The notes under the pieces are model-generated. The model was not told the DNA's origin. It saw nothing but the letters and a program-made list of their open reading frames with translations, and did not search any database. A DNA stretch of 64,000 nt, taken from positions 1 to 64,000 of the forward strand of contig JBCCAA010000006.1 in the NCBI GenBank assembly GCA_039815055.1, in the 5' to 3' direction. The stretch is from UBA5336 sp039815055 (GTDB lineage: Bacteria; Pseudomonadota; Alphaproteobacteria; Caulobacterales; Hyphomonadaceae). How positions within the stretch are numbered: position 1 is the first letter of the stretch; each line of letters starts with the position of its first letter. Below are positions 40,861 to 49,947 of the stretch, one piece after another. The position numbers and the translations under genes were made by a program.

Positions 40861-41856
40861 ATGTCAGACCCAATCCGCCCGCGCAACTGGTCCAAGGCTG
40901 AAATCACGGAGCTCTATGAGCAATCGCTGGACGTTCTGATCCAGCAAGCTCTGGCTGTGAAAAGCGCCAACTGGGCGGACGGGCAAATCCAGAAGTCCCA
41001 GCTACTGTCCATCAAGACCGGCGGATGCGCAGAAGACTGCGGCTATTGCAGCCAATCGGCCCATTTCGACACTGGCCTTGCGGCCGAAAAACTCATGGAA
41101 TTGGATGAGGTTGTAGACGCGGCAAAGCGCGCGAAGGCGAGCGGCGCCGACCGATTTTGCATGGGCGCAGCGTGGCGCTCCCTGAAAGACCGGGATCTCC
41201 CAAAAATTGCCGCCATGGTCACCGCCGTGAAAGCCGAAGGTCTGGAAACCTGCGTCACAGCCGGCATGCTGGAAGATGGCCAGGCCGAAGCCCTGAAAGA
41301 TGCCGGGCTCGACTATTACAATCACAATCTTGATACCTCGCGCGAGTACTATGGCGAAGTCGTCTCCACACGCACCTATGAAGACCGGCTGGACACGCTC
41401 GCCAAGGCGCGAAAAGCGGGCATAAAACTATGTGTCGGGGGCATTTTGGGCATGGGCGAGGGCCGGGAAGACCGGATTGGCCTGATCCATGAGCTTTCAA
41501 TGCTAGAGCCGCATCCAGAAAGCGTCCCGATCAACATGCTAGTGCCGATTGCTGGCACCCCGCTGGGTGAAAGTCCTCCGATCAGCGTCGTGGAGCTGGC
41601 CCGCGCCATCGCTGTTTGCCGGATCGTGTTTCCCCAGAGCTGGGTCAGGCTTTCGGCCGGACGAGAGACGATGAGTGAAGAAGGCCAGGCAATGTGCCTG
41701 CTGGCTGGTGCCAATTCAATTTTTGTCGGCGACCGTCTGCTTACCACGGACAATCCCGGACTGGACCGTGACACCGCCCTCATGGATGCCATGAGCCTGG
41801 AGACCGGCACGGCCAGGGACATGCCGCAAAAGATCGTTCTGATTGACCAGCGTTAG
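40861..41856 (+). CDS. bioB: Biotin synthase
   Basis: BioB inserts sulfur into dethiobiotin using radical SAM chemistry. The 331-aa protein has the cluster motif GGCAEDCGYCSQS (CX3CX2C), LDTSREYY, and SAGRETMSEEGQAMCLLAGANSIF with the Arg and Cys ligand region. SD GGAGG lies 5 bases before the ATG; the frame extends 18 codons upstream without homology. Other bio genes are not in the window. The carboxylase subunit at 49948 depends on biotin. Confidence 0.97.
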   Translation: MSDPIRPRNWSKAEITELYEQSLDVLIQQALAVKSANWADGQIQKSQLLSIKTGGCAEDCGYCSQSAHFDTGLAAEKLMELDEVVDAAKRAKASGADRFCMGAAWRSLKDRDLPKIAAMVTAVKAEGLETCVTAGMLEDGQAEALKDAGLDYYNHNLDTSREYYGEVVSTRTYEDRLDTLAKARKAGIKLCVGGILGMGEGREDRIGLIHELSMLEPHPESVPINMLVPIAGTPLGESPPISVVELARAIAVCRIVFPQSWVRLSAGRETMSEEGQAMCLLAGANSIFVGDRLLTTDNPGLDRDTALMDAMSLETGTARDMPQKIVLIDQR

Positions 41857-41886
41857 GCTTGGGGCTCCGACTCTCGTCGCCGAAGC

Positions 41887-42804
41887 TTAGTCGTCGTCTA
41901 CGATCACTTGCCCGTGGCTCAACAGGTCGTCGGCCAGAAGATTGGCCGGCATGGTTCCCGCCGGACAGGTCGCAAAAACGGTGTTCGACACGCCAGGTAA
42001 GCCAGATGGCTGCGCCTGAAGCGAGCGGAACACCCAGGCCAGCAAGAACAGCGCCGCCACTGCCGCCAGCATCCACCAGATCGCAGCGCCCGTGCCATCA
42101 TCGACCTCATCATAGGTCGCAGCCGCTGGTGCAGCGGACTGGGTCGCGGCGGCAGTCGGGGTCGCCATGGCTGCGGTGGCGGTTGGGCGCACAGGCTCAG
42201 GTATCGGCGTTGGCGCCGAACGTGTAGCAGCAACAGAGGCAGCGGCGGCTGCACCGGTCAGCGCCGCGACTCCGGTCGCTGCGCCAGCTTTCTTCACGCC
42301 TACGGGCTGGCCTTTCTGGGCAAGCGGATCCTTGGCGTGCCGGTCGCGCCAAGCGTCCTGGGCATCTTTATCCTTGGTTGGAATCAACAGCCATTCCCGC
42401 AAATCCTTGCGGCCCTGGTGGTGTTCAAGCGTTTCAACAATATCGAACCAGCCTTCGGTATTGGTCCGCGAGGTAAATCCCTTCAGATCGTTGCGAGTGT
42501 CGGCGCTATAGGGCTCATACGGCACAACATCGTCGAGAGCCGCCTGAATGAACGGCTGATCCTTGATGGAATACCCCGTGCCCGCCGCAGCGCGCACGAA
42601 ATCTGACGTCACAGCATTTTCCGACCACAAGACCAGCATCGCCTTTGACCTGTGGACAGCACGCGCTTCTTTCTCGTCGAACTGGTCATCCGTCGACTTC
42701 GCATCATACCAGACGCGCATTTTAAGCGCGCGCAGGCGGCGCGTTACCAGTTTCGCCAGGTCGCGATCTTCCAAGGCGGCGACCACGAAAACGTCGTAAC
42801 TCAT
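41887..42804 (-). CDS. TIR-domain protein with single transmembrane helix
   Basis: The 305-aa protein starts with a TIR domain (about residues 1-130): YDVFVVAALEDRDLAKLVTRRLRALKMRVWYDAKST and AMLVLWSENAVTSDFV. A low-complexity Ala/Pro/Thr linker (about 175-235) leads to one membrane helix (about 240-259) and a 45-residue tail with a Cys. Topology is inferred as TIR in the cytoplasm. At the place of the NADase glutamate of SARM1-type TIRs (W-C-x-x-E) this one reads F-V-R-A-A. Catalysis is doubtful. It converges on bioB and diverges from ychF. No other defence gene is adjacent. Confidence 0.75.
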   Translation of the reverse strand: MSYDVFVVAALEDRDLAKLVTRRLRALKMRVWYDAKSTDDQFDEKEARAVHRSKAMLVLWSENAVTSDFVRAAAGTGYSIKDQPFIQAALDDVVPYEPYSADTRNDLKGFTSRTNTEGWFDIVETLEHHQGRKDLREWLLIPTKDKDAQDAWRDRHAKDPLAQKGQPVGVKKAGAATGVAALTGAAAAASVAATRSAPTPIPEPVRPTATAAMATPTAAATQSAAPAAATYDEVDDGTGAAIWWMLAAVAALFLLAWVFRSLQAQPSGLPGVSNTVFATCPAGTMPANLLADDLLSHGQVIVDDD

Positions 42805-42961
42805 GCCAAAAACCCCTCAATTTCGAATCTCTACCATAAAGACGACTGCTTAAAAGGCCAACCGATTCAGCGGTGAGGGGAAATGGCAGGTGGCAAGCGG
42901 CCAATTTTGCTCTAAACGGGCCGATCTAACGGACACTTTCCACTTATAAAGGAGCCCTAAG

Positions 42962-44059
42962 ATGGGGTTCAAATGCGGCATCGTCGGATTGCCAAATGTC
43001 GGCAAATCCACGCTCTTCAACGCTTTGACGCAAACGGCTGCGGCGCAGGCGGCGAACTATCCTTTCTGCACGATTGAGCCGAATGTCGGCGAGGTGGCGG
43101 TCCCGGAACCGCGCCTCATCAAACTGGCCGAAGTGGCGGGATCGAAGGAAATCATCCCCGCTCGAATGAACTTCGTTGACATCGCAGGCCTGGTGGCTGG
43201 CGCGTCACAGGGCGAGGGGCTGGGCAACCAATTCCTTGCCACGATCCGCGAAACCGATGCGATTGCCTATGTGCTTCGGTGTTTTGAGGATGACGACATC
43301 ACACATGTTGATGGCAAAGTAGACCCCATTGCCGACTTGGAGACCGTTGAAACCGAGTTGATGCTGTCGGACCTGGAGAGCCTTGAAAAACGCAAAACCA
43401 ACTGGGTGAAGAAAGCCAACTCTGGCGACAAGGAAGCCAAGGCCCAGGTCGCATTGATCGATCTTGCGCTGGAAGAGCTGAACAATGGCCGTCCGGCACG
43501 ACGCGCCGACGTGTCGTCCGACGACGAGAAGGCCTGGCGAATGCTCCAGCTTCTCACCGCCAAGCCCATTCTTTATATCGCCAATGTAGACGAGGCCTCA
43601 GCGGCAACAGGGAATGCGCATTCCGATCGCGTGGTCGCCCATGCGAAGACTGAAAACGCGTCCTGCGTCGTCATTTCAGCCCAGATTGAAAGCGAGGTCG
43701 CGCTTCTGGAAAATGAAGAGCGGGCCGAGTACCTGGAAGAGTTGGGCCTTGAAGAGCCCGGCCTCAGCCGGCTTATTCACACCGGTTTCGACCTTCTCGG
43801 CTTGCAGACCTATTTCACTGCCGGTCCGAAGGAGTCGCGCGCCTGGACTATTCCAAAGGGTGCAACCGCGCCTCAGGCCGCCGGGGCGATCCATGGCGAT
43901 TTCGAAAAAGGGTTCATCCGCGCTGAAACCATCAGCTTTGATGATTACGTCGAACATGGCGGTGAGTCTGGCGCGAAAGAAGCTGGTAAAATGCGCGCCG
44001 AGGGCAAAGAGTACATCGTGCGGGATGGAGACGTAATGCTCTTCCGCTTCAATGTGTGA
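42962..44059 (+). CDS. ychF: Ribosome-binding ATPase YchF/OLA1
   Basis: YchF is an Obg-family ATPase associated with ribosomes and redox stress. The 365-aa protein has the P-loop GLPNVGKSTLFNALT, FVDIAGLVAGASQGEGLGN, the NVDE (not NKxD) base-specificity motif that goes with ATP, and the C-terminal TGS domain (FFTAGPKESRAW-type, here YFTAGPKESRAW). The start has AGGAG at good distance. It is monocistronic. Confidence 0.97.
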   Translation: MGFKCGIVGLPNVGKSTLFNALTQTAAAQAANYPFCTIEPNVGEVAVPEPRLIKLAEVAGSKEIIPARMNFVDIAGLVAGASQGEGLGNQFLATIRETDAIAYVLRCFEDDDITHVDGKVDPIADLETVETELMLSDLESLEKRKTNWVKKANSGDKEAKAQVALIDLALEELNNGRPARRADVSSDDEKAWRMLQLLTAKPILYIANVDEASAATGNAHSDRVVAHAKTENASCVVISAQIESEVALLENEERAEYLEELGLEEPGLSRLIHTGFDLLGLQTYFTAGPKESRAWTIPKGATAPQAAGAIHGDFEKGFIRAETISFDDYVEHGGESGAKEAGKMRAEGKEYIVRDGDVMLFRFNV

Positions 44060-44127
44060 CAGCTGTGAACTTTCCGGCAGCCCGCTGACAGTTTAAATAC
44101 TTTGCAATAGCGTTCATGGGGAAGATG

Positions 44128-46047
44128 ATGAGCCGCCTAACAACCACATTCAAACTGGCCTTGCTGGCCTCGACAGCCTTCACTCTCGCCGCGTGCGGAG
44201 AAAGCAAGACCGGAGAGCCACTGCCTGAACCTGAAGCCTCCGAGCGCGCGGCATCTGGCTGGGCCATGCCCGGCTACGATCAGCTTCTTTCAGCCGCGCC
44301 CTCGGCAAGTGGAACGACGGTCACTGTCGATGCGATTTCAGGCCTGTTTCCAGAGGGCTTCGACATCAGTTGGAGCGATGCTCAAGCCGACGAAGGCGTC
44401 ACGCGCTTCACGGATTTCAGTGTCAGCGCCGCAGACAGCGATATCGCGCTGACGGCAAGTACGCTCGATATCTACGGCGCCGATATCGCAGCGCTCACAT
44501 CATTGATCGCCGGTGAAGCCGGCACGGGAACCCCCTTTTTTGAACGCCTGGATGCCAATGGCCTCGCGATGGTGGGGCTGGAAGCCGCGTTCCAGCCAAT
44601 GATGGACCCGGTCAACGAGATGATGCTTGAGGATTTCGGGGCCTCCGACATTGAGTTCATCGACCCGACCACCACATTCGAATCCTACACTCTGGAAGCC
44701 GAACGCCTCGTCATCGACCGGATGGTCCAGCACGCCTTACCCGAGATTGGCACTCCAGCCGATGATGAGGACGAGCGCGCATTTCAGGATGTTGCACGCC
44801 ACATCGCATCCTGGAGTGTGGACGCCATTGTGCTCAGTGGCGTCACATCGGGCCTCAGCTACACCCAATATGGCGCCGAAGTGAGCCAGGCCTATGAAAT
44901 TGACCTGATCGGATATCGCGGGTTCGACCGCGGCAATCTCGCCTCATCCGATGTCATTGGCATGCGCTCAACAGGCACGTTGCCCTTGCCCACAGCGGCC
45001 AGCTTCAACCCTGATGCAAGCAAGATGAAAACCAAGCCGGTGGAGATCACCACCACACTTGGCTCACTATCTTGGTCCGGCATCGAGATGCGCCGCGTGC
45101 TGGACTATGTCATCGCCGGCACACCGCCGCCGACAAGCGAGACAGGTCTTTTCTCACTGGGCACACTCGAAATGGTCGACACGGCCTACACCTTCGAGGG
45201 ACAGGACTTTTTCTCCGCCGACCGTTTGCGCCTGGATTTGTCGGAATGGCACTGGCTGATCCCGGAGCGCGTATCGCTGAGCATGGACCAGCTGGTGTAT
45301 GATTACACGGCCTTGTCACCGTATCTGAAAGACCTCATGTTGTCGGAACTGGACGCGGAGATGCAGCAGGCGGGTTGGGCCGACAGCATCGATAGCATCC
45401 TGGACCTGGTCGAACGTGACGGCATTTTCTCTACGCCGTCAGATGGCGAGCTGCTCTGGGCCTGGTCGAAAGACACCGGAGACGCTGACTTTGAATACTC
45501 GACTGAAACCGAAGGATTCTTCAGCCAGGATATGGGCATCGCCGGCAAACTACCTCCCTATGAGGATTGGGCGCCACTTCTGGATTTTTCAGAAGATGAG
45601 CTGTCGCCAAAAGCCGAAGCGGCACTGGAAGACGCATTCCGTAACGATGCCCGGTTCGACGGCGCGCATATCCGGATGGTAGATGAGGGCGGGCTCGACA
45701 CGCTGTTCCAGCTTGCCGTCGATATTGCCGACGTGCTGCCCCAGGACAATCCGCAAGTTCAGGTTTTTGCCTCCTATGAAGTCGATGACCTGAAAACGAT
45801 GCTCACCGGCATGATGCTGATGGGGGTCAACCAGGCCGCACAGGAGTTTCCGCCTGCGCGCGGCTATGGCAACGCAGTTGTCGACTGGATCAAGGAAGGC
45901 GGCATGCTGGAACTGGTCGTCAAACCAGCCGAGCCGGTCACAGCCGAAACCGTTGAAGCATTCGACCTGCTCCACGAAGGTGACCCGTCACCGGACGCGG
46001 TGATCGACTTCTTTGGCGTCGACGTCCGCCACACACCGGCGGACTAA
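44128..46047 (+). CDS. Large lipoprotein of unknown function
   Basis: A 639-aa lipoprotein (lipobox TLAAC) with no motif I recognise. It looks built from repeats of beta-hairpin and helix with many short acidic segments, for example ITTTLGSLSWSGIEMRRVLDYVIAG and DIAALTSLIAGEAGTGTPFFERLDANG. There are no further membrane helices. GGGG lies close before the ATG at 44128; earlier ATGs in frame (44116, 44125) are possible. The gene is alone on its strand, next to the M16 peptidase unit. An outer-membrane or periplasmic role is an inference. Confidence 0.75.
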   Translation: MSRLTTTFKLALLASTAFTLAACGESKTGEPLPEPEASERAASGWAMPGYDQLLSAAPSASGTTVTVDAISGLFPEGFDISWSDAQADEGVTRFTDFSVSAADSDIALTASTLDIYGADIAALTSLIAGEAGTGTPFFERLDANGLAMVGLEAAFQPMMDPVNEMMLEDFGASDIEFIDPTTTFESYTLEAERLVIDRMVQHALPEIGTPADDEDERAFQDVARHIASWSVDAIVLSGVTSGLSYTQYGAEVSQAYEIDLIGYRGFDRGNLASSDVIGMRSTGTLPLPTAASFNPDASKMKTKPVEITTTLGSLSWSGIEMRRVLDYVIAGTPPPTSETGLFSLGTLEMVDTAYTFEGQDFFSADRLRLDLSEWHWLIPERVSLSMDQLVYDYTALSPYLKDLMLSELDAEMQQAGWADSIDSILDLVERDGIFSTPSDGELLWAWSKDTGDADFEYSTETEGFFSQDMGIAGKLPPYEDWAPLLDFSEDELSPKAEAALEDAFRNDARFDGAHIRMVDEGGLDTLFQLAVDIADVLPQDNPQVQVFASYEVDDLKTMLTGMMLMGVNQAAQEFPPARGYGNAVVDWIKEGGMLELVVKPAEPVTAETVEAFDLLHEGDPSPDAVIDFFGVDVRHTPAD

Positions 46048-46050
46048 AGC

Positions 46051-47424
46051 CTACAAACCCTCGGGCTGGCCAACCACGGCAAAGGTAAAGTTCTCTGGCG
46101 AGAGATACGTCTCGGCAACCCGTTTCACATCGTCCAGCGTGACCGCTTCAATCTTGGCGTTCCGCTGGTCGAAATGGGCGATGCCCAAGCCTTGCTGGCG
46201 CACCGACATCATGTTTCCGGCAATCTTGGAATTGCTGTCGAACGACAGGGGGTATGAGCCGGTCAGATAGGCCTTGGCGTCGCTTAGCTCAGCCTCGGTG
46301 ACACCTGTTTCAGACATCTCCGCCAGAATAGACTTCAGAACTTCGATAAATTCGCCGGTGCTCTCATTCTTGGTTTGACCGCCACCGCTCCAGGTTGAAA
46401 ACAACGGGGCACCGCTCAGCGATGTACCAACGCCGTAGGTCAGCCCACGATCGACGCGCAATTCTTGCATCAACCGGCTTTCAAAGCCGCCGCCGCCCAA
46501 GGTGTAATTCAACACAACTGACGGATAAAAGTCCGGATCATCGCGTGACGGCCCCTTGGCCATGAACGACACGCGGCTTTGCGGCTGTGGAAGATCAACG
46601 ACAATGGGCGCGGCAGTCGGGTCGCTCATCTCGACAGGCGCCACGTCTGCGACGCTTCCCGTTTCCGGCAAGCCCGCCAGCACGCTGTCGATGAGCGGGG
46701 CAAACTCTTCTGGAGAAATGTCGCCAACCGCCGTCACGATCATGCCTTCCTTGACCATAACCGCATCTTTTTGTGTGGCGATGGCCTCTCGTGTCAGCGC
46801 CTCGAGACTTTCGGCGGTCACATTGCGGGCAAACGGATGGTCAGGGTAAAGCGCCGCTTGCAGGGCTTCATTGCCGAGGAAGCCGGCATTGGTTTCGCGG
46901 CGCGCGAGACTGACATCCTGTTCGCGCCGAAACCGCTCAAACGGCTGCTCATCGAAGCGGGGTTCACTCATCGCCAACGCCACCAGTTCCATAGACTCCT
47001 CGGCGCTTTCGCTCAGCATGGAGGCTGAGCAAGACGTCCAGGTTCGACCATTGGAACAGCCAAACGACATGGCCTGGTCTTCCATCGCACGCGTGAATTC
47101 AAGCGATGGCAGCTCACCCGCACCCTCATTCATCATGTAAACCAGCGCCTGCGACAGACCCTCAAGCCCTTCGGGATCGGCGCTTCGTCCGCCCGGCCAG
47201 GCCACTTGGAACGAGACAATCGGGATCGAAGGCTCATCAACCAGCCAGACCGAAACACCGCCCGGCGTCGTGAAAGATGCGATCTGGGCAAAATCGCCCT
47301 CATGCACATTGACGTCGAGCGTTGATGTCGCGTCCACATCCGTTGCGGAGCTTCCCCCGCCACAAGCCGATAGTCCGAGCGCAAGCACAGCCGCGCATCC
47401 GGTCGCCCAATTGCGTTTCAACAT
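46051..47424 (-). CDS. M16-family peptidase-like lipoprotein, non-catalytic subunit
   Basis: A 457-aa lipoprotein (LGLSACGGGSS) of the M16 fold: WPGGRSADPEGLEGLSQALVYMMNEG. Where active members have H-x-x-E-H this one reads S-Q-A-L-V-Y, so the zinc site is lost. Later blocks (ALYPDHPFARNVTAESLEAL, LMQELRVDRGLTYGVGTSL with the Arg/Tyr pair) are retained. In bacteria such a subunit usually pairs with an active one to form a clamshell. The neighbour is that partner; the start overlaps its stop (TGATG). Confidence 0.88.
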   Translation of the reverse strand: MLKRNWATGCAAVLALGLSACGGGSSATDVDATSTLDVNVHEGDFAQIASFTTPGGVSVWLVDEPSIPIVSFQVAWPGGRSADPEGLEGLSQALVYMMNEGAGELPSLEFTRAMEDQAMSFGCSNGRTWTSCSASMLSESAEESMELVALAMSEPRFDEQPFERFRREQDVSLARRETNAGFLGNEALQAALYPDHPFARNVTAESLEALTREAIATQKDAVMVKEGMIVTAVGDISPEEFAPLIDSVLAGLPETGSVADVAPVEMSDPTAAPIVVDLPQPQSRVSFMAKGPSRDDPDFYPSVVLNYTLGGGGFESRLMQELRVDRGLTYGVGTSLSGAPLFSTWSGGGQTKNESTGEFIEVLKSILAEMSETGVTEAELSDAKAYLTGSYPLSFDSNSKIAGNMMSVRQQGLGIAHFDQRNAKIEAVTLDDVKRVAETYLSPENFTFAVVGQPEGL

Positions 47425-48785
47425 CAAAGCCCCTCCTCGGGCAAAAGGCGTGCCGTGATATGATGCTGATCTTCAACAAACAGCGCGCGCAGCGCAGCAT
47501 TGGCTTGTTCAGCCGTCACCGCGCGGAAACGCTCTGGCGCCTCCATTACATCTTCGATCGACGCTCCGGTTGAAAGCGCCCGGCCATAGGTATTGGCCAT
47601 CGCACTTTGGCTATCAAGGCCGTAGATCGCAGACGCCGCAAGAAGACGGCCGGACCGGCTGATGTCTTCTTCAGACAACCCCGCTTCAAGGATGCTGGCA
47701 ATTTCGCCCATCACCGCCGCTTCAAGCGTGTCGAGATCGGTGCCGGGCGCCGGGCTTGCAGACAGGCCCGCCAGCCCGCGATCATGCAGGGAAAAGAAGT
47801 TCCAGGCCGACGCCGACACTGCAATCTTCTGCTCTTCCACCAGCGCCTGGTAGAGCGGACTGGTGAGGCCGCCGCCCATGGCATCAAGCCCAACAGCAAG
47901 GGCATATGCCAAGTCGGCATCCTGGCGATAGGAGGTGGAGATATAATAGCGGTCCCATTCAGGCTGACGCACTTTCGGGTCACTGTAGACGATCGTCTCA
48001 CTCTCGGTGAGGTCCGCGACCGGCCCCCAACCGCGATCAGGCCGCTCTATCCCGGAAGCCGGGATCTGACCATAGGTTTTCTCGGCCAGCGTTAGCACGT
48101 CTTCGCCCGTCACATCACCGGCAACAATCAGAATGGCATGCTCGGGCGCGTACCATGTCGTGTAGAAGTCCAGCCCGTCCTGGGGGGTCAGAGCCGACAC
48201 TTCATCCATGAAGCCAATCACCGGGATGGAATAGGGGTGGCCTTCATAAAGTGCGGCCATCACCTGCTCAAACAGGAGCGAGCCGGGATTGTTTTCAACA
48301 CGCTGGCGGCGCTCTTCTTTCACAACATCGCGTTCTGAAATAAACGGGCCCTCAGGATCGTCATTGATGATGAGATCCGTCATACGCTCGGCTTCCAGCT
48401 CCATCATCAGCTCGAGCCGGTCGACGGCGACCCGCTCGAAATAGGCTGTGTAGTCCCAACTCGTGAACGCGTTCAGCTGCCCACCATTGCGGGAAATGAT
48501 CGAATCGAACTCCCCGGGGGGCAAATCATCGGTCTCAGTGAACATGACATGTTCAAACAGGTGGGCGATGCCCGACTTACCCTGCGCCTCGTCAACCGCG
48601 CCAACCTTGTACCACACCATATGGGTGACAACGGGCGCGCGGTGATCGGGCAGGACCACAACCTCCATGCCATTGTCCAGCGTGAAGGTTTCCGGCGCCC
48701 AAGCGGCCGTCTCTGCGTCGCCATGAGCGGTCGCCGCAATACCAAGAGCGAGAAAAGCGCCCGCCAGACCAAGTTTCATCTTCAT
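47424..48785 (-). CDS. M16-family zinc metallopeptidase, catalytic subunit
   Basis: A 453-aa exported peptidase with a signal peptide (LGLAGAFLALGIAATAHG). The inverted zinc motif H-x-x-E-H is in IAHLFEHVMF and the remote Glu is in ELEAERM. It would be active in the periplasm in complex with the downstream subunit. The start at 48783-48785 is preferred, with GGGAA upstream; the frame goes back to 48848 inside bamF. It lies 1 base after bamF, so bamF, this gene and its partner form one unit. Confidence 0.9.
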   Translation of the reverse strand: MKMKLGLAGAFLALGIAATAHGDAETAAWAPETFTLDNGMEVVVLPDHRAPVVTHMVWYKVGAVDEAQGKSGIAHLFEHVMFTETDDLPPGEFDSIISRNGGQLNAFTSWDYTAYFERVAVDRLELMMELEAERMTDLIINDDPEGPFISERDVVKEERRQRVENNPGSLLFEQVMAALYEGHPYSIPVIGFMDEVSALTPQDGLDFYTTWYAPEHAILIVAGDVTGEDVLTLAEKTYGQIPASGIERPDRGWGPVADLTESETIVYSDPKVRQPEWDRYYISTSYRQDADLAYALAVGLDAMGGGLTSPLYQALVEEQKIAVSASAWNFFSLHDRGLAGLSASPAPGTDLDTLEAAVMGEIASILEAGLSEEDISRSGRLLAASAIYGLDSQSAMANTYGRALSTGASIEDVMEAPERFRAVTAEQANAALRALFVEDQHHITARLLPEEGL

Positions 48786-48786
48786 A

Positions 48787-49293
48787 TCAGGTTCCCGGCA
48801 GTTTGATGCGGCTGCCTGATCCGCCTTCAATGGTGACTTCCTCGCCACCGGTCGCGGAATCGCTTTCGATCACGGCTTGCGCTTCGTCGTCGTCGCGATT
48901 CCAGAACAGAACACGGTCTGAGAAACTGGTCGATTTGCGCAATGTGTTGGTTTCTTCGAAATCCACCTGGTTGCGAATGACCGGGTTCACAGCATTGGCG
49001 CCAGCGACGGCCACCAGGGCCAGTTCGCCCGCCGATGCATTCTGCCCGATTGTGGTGCCAAATGCTGTAACCACACGATCATCTGTTCCCAGTTCGAGAG
49101 GGCGGGCAACGCCCGGCGTGGGTGGGCGAAGGCTGTAATCTGGCGGAACCGTGAGCGGCGCCTTGGTCACGACACGGAATTCATCCTGCTGATAATCATT
49201 GATACCGGGGTCTTGCGGCCCGGACGCACAAGCCGACAGCGTCAACGCCGCAGCGCCCGCTCCGATCGCATAAATTGACTTGTTCATGGCCAT
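48787..49293 (-). CDS. BamF-like lipoprotein (DUF3035)
   Basis: A 168-aa lipoprotein (lipobox LSACAS). The mature part begins with EFRVVTKAPLTVPPDYSLRPPTPG, the hallmark of DUF3035 proteins. These were named BamF as a subunit of the alphaproteobacterial beta-barrel assembly machine. The chain ends in a charged tail. It follows lspA and precedes the two M16 genes, a grouping seen across alphaproteobacteria. Confidence 0.85.
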   Translation of the reverse strand: MAMNKSIYAIGAGAAALTLSACASGPQDPGINDYQQDEFRVVTKAPLTVPPDYSLRPPTPGVARPLELGTDDRVVTAFGTTIGQNASAGELALVAVAGANAVNPVIRNQVDFEETNTLRKSTSFSDRVLFWNRDDDEAQAVIESDSATGGEEVTIEGGSGSRIKLPGT

Positions 49294-49322
49294 TCACTTT
49301 CCTTCCAGGCTGGCAACCGCAC

Positions 49323-49862
49323 TTATGAGGCTGCGTTTTCAGCCGCTTTCTTTTCGCGAGACAGTATAAACTGATCGAAAAACAGCAAGGCTGCTCCGAC
49401 AGTGATTGCCGCATCTGCGACATTGAACACATAGTTGAAGAAGTAAGGCTCCCACAGCCCGCTGAAGTCGAAAAAGTCGACCACCGCGCCAAACCGCACC
49501 CGGTCGATGAGGTTTCCAATCGCGCCGCCTACCACCAGCGCCAGCGCCAGGCCGGTCAACCAACGGGCCGCCTGTACCAGCCAGAAAAGGAAACCCAACG
49601 CAATCGCAGCGGTAACAGCCACCAGAACCCAGCGCATGATCCCCTCAGACTGGAGCGCGCCAAAGCTCGTCCCGCGGTTCCACAGCATGGTCAGGTCGAA
49701 GATACTACTGATCTCGATCCGCCCGCAGCGTTGTGTCTGGTCAAGGCACTCCAGCGCATTGAAGCGCGGCTCGCTCAGCACAAGCAACTTCGTCCACTGA
49801 TCCACCACGACCACGAACGGGATGACAATCAGGCCAATCAGGACACGCAGGCGTGGGGACAT
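49323..49862 (-). CDS. lspA: Signal peptidase II (lipoprotein)
   Basis: LspA cleaves the signal peptide of lipidated prolipoproteins in the inner membrane. The 179-aa protein has four membrane helices and the two catalytic Asp motifs: GGAIGNLIDRVRFGAVVDF and FNVADAAITVG. The chain is a little longer than E. coli LspA (164 aa). The operon continues with bamF and the M16 genes; ileS is not in the window. Confidence 0.95.
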   Translation of the reverse strand: MSPRLRVLIGLIVIPFVVVVDQWTKLLVLSEPRFNALECLDQTQRCGRIEISSIFDLTMLWNRGTSFGALQSEGIMRWVLVAVTAAIALGFLFWLVQAARWLTGLALALVVGGAIGNLIDRVRFGAVVDFFDFSGLWEPYFFNYVFNVADAAITVGAALLFFDQFILSREKKAAENAAS

Positions 49863-49947
49863 TTCTTACCAACTCTTATGGGGCGCCGCTGGTTGTGTGA
49901 GCGCCGCCCCGCAAGGTCAAGCGTCAAGCACACGCCAGCGCCGGACC

